The notes under the pieces: generated by a model
Told to the model about the DNA's origin: nothing
Database searches by the model: none
What the model saw: only the letters and a program-made list of their open reading frames with translations
Origin: Chionoecetes opilio
Lineage: Eukaryota > Arthropoda > Malacostraca > Decapoda > Majidae
Direction of reading: 5' to 3'
DNA length: 64,000 nt
NCBI GenBank assembly: GCA_016584305.1
Contig: JACEEZ010018170.1
Coordinates: 486,193-550,192, forward strand
Shown here: positions 63,549-64,000 of the stretch, piece after piece
How positions within the stretch are numbered: position 1 is the first letter of the stretch
How the letters are laid out: every line of letters begins with the position of its first letter
Made by a program: the position numbers and the translations under genes

Positions 63549-64000
63549 TTAAATGAACCATGATGATGAACCATCCTCTGTAGGCTACCTTGTTCATCTT
63601 CCTTCTCTTTTACATTTTACTAACGTTATAAACAATATAATGGGTTATTTATCGCTCACGTATGCACTCCACAACTGCAAGGGACATGGCATTCCCGGCA
63701 CCCCTGTCACCCCATCCCCGGACACATATTCCCGTTCTCTATGCGAGTATGTGGTTTACGAGTGAAGACACTTGGCTATATCTCCGAAACTAACCATAGG
63801 ATTTTCTCGAATATACCTTCATTGTGATTCCCACACAGTTAATACCAAGGGATTAAGACAACCTAATTAAAAACCTACCCTGTCCGTAACCTAACGTAAC
63901 CTAACCTGACGTGTTCAAGAGTAAACGCCACATACTCTTCCAGAAAACGGGAATATGCTCCCCGGACTGTTGATCTCAGAGGAAGGGAGTGCCATTACCT
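63549..64000. other. Window end, no gene seen
   Basis: Unique-looking sequence with a short telomere-like run (aacctaacgtaacctaacct) near 63891-63910. No supported coding exon. Confidence 0.5.

Overview
The window is nuclear DNA from an arthropod, most likely a decapod crustacean (inference). Genes are split by many GT-AG introns. The non-coding DNA is packed with short DNA transposons, truncated LINE 3' ends, tRNA-derived SINEs, microsatellites and interstitial GGTTA/TTAGG runs (the arthropod telomere motif). Nothing bacterial or organellar was seen. All exon boundaries were worked out by hand from splice sites, reading phase and remembered family motifs; no alignment was run.

Seven genes are supported. 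(1) The last two coding exons of an aftiphilin-like clathrin adaptor accessory protein (+, 1235-6601). (2) PDCD2, a MYND zinc-finger ribosome-biogenesis protein, complete in nine coding exons (-, 17710-11496). (3) MTERF3, a mitochondrial transcription termination/ribosome assembly factor, complete in six coding exons (-, 22397-18391). (4) A 671-residue XRCC1-N-terminal-domain protein (XNDC1-like) with two C-terminal UBZ4-type zinc fingers, in ten exons (+, 24117-34772). (5) A Myb/SANT-like nuclear regulator in two coding exons (+, 37479-40320). (6) TRAPPC2/sedlin, complete in four coding exons (+, 45370-48942). (7) A secreted apolipoprotein-D-like lipocalin (+, 59497-63310) whose last part is ambiguous. 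MTERF3 and the XNDC1-like gene are head to head across a region with two inverted CCAAT boxes and an E2F-type site. MTERF3 and PDCD2 lie in tandem on the minus strand. The genes share no evident pathway.

Mobile DNA fills the rest. There are 14 copies of a ~210-bp TTAA-flanked piggyBac-like MITE. There are many 5'-truncated CR1-type ends with an 8-bp tail repeat (TTATGTTC), Jockey-type ends with an ATCA tail, an RTE-like reverse transcriptase ORF, hAT-type, pogo-type and other TIR elements, a 952-bp fold-back element, and a 2.46-kb DNA transposon with a broken gene of a family I cannot name.

The most interesting observation is that retroelement tails sit exactly at splice junctions. CR1 tails abut two 5' splice sites and two 3' splice sites. 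A Jockey-type insertion has a 13-bp target-site duplication that contains, and so duplicates, the TRAPPC2 5'UTR splice acceptor.
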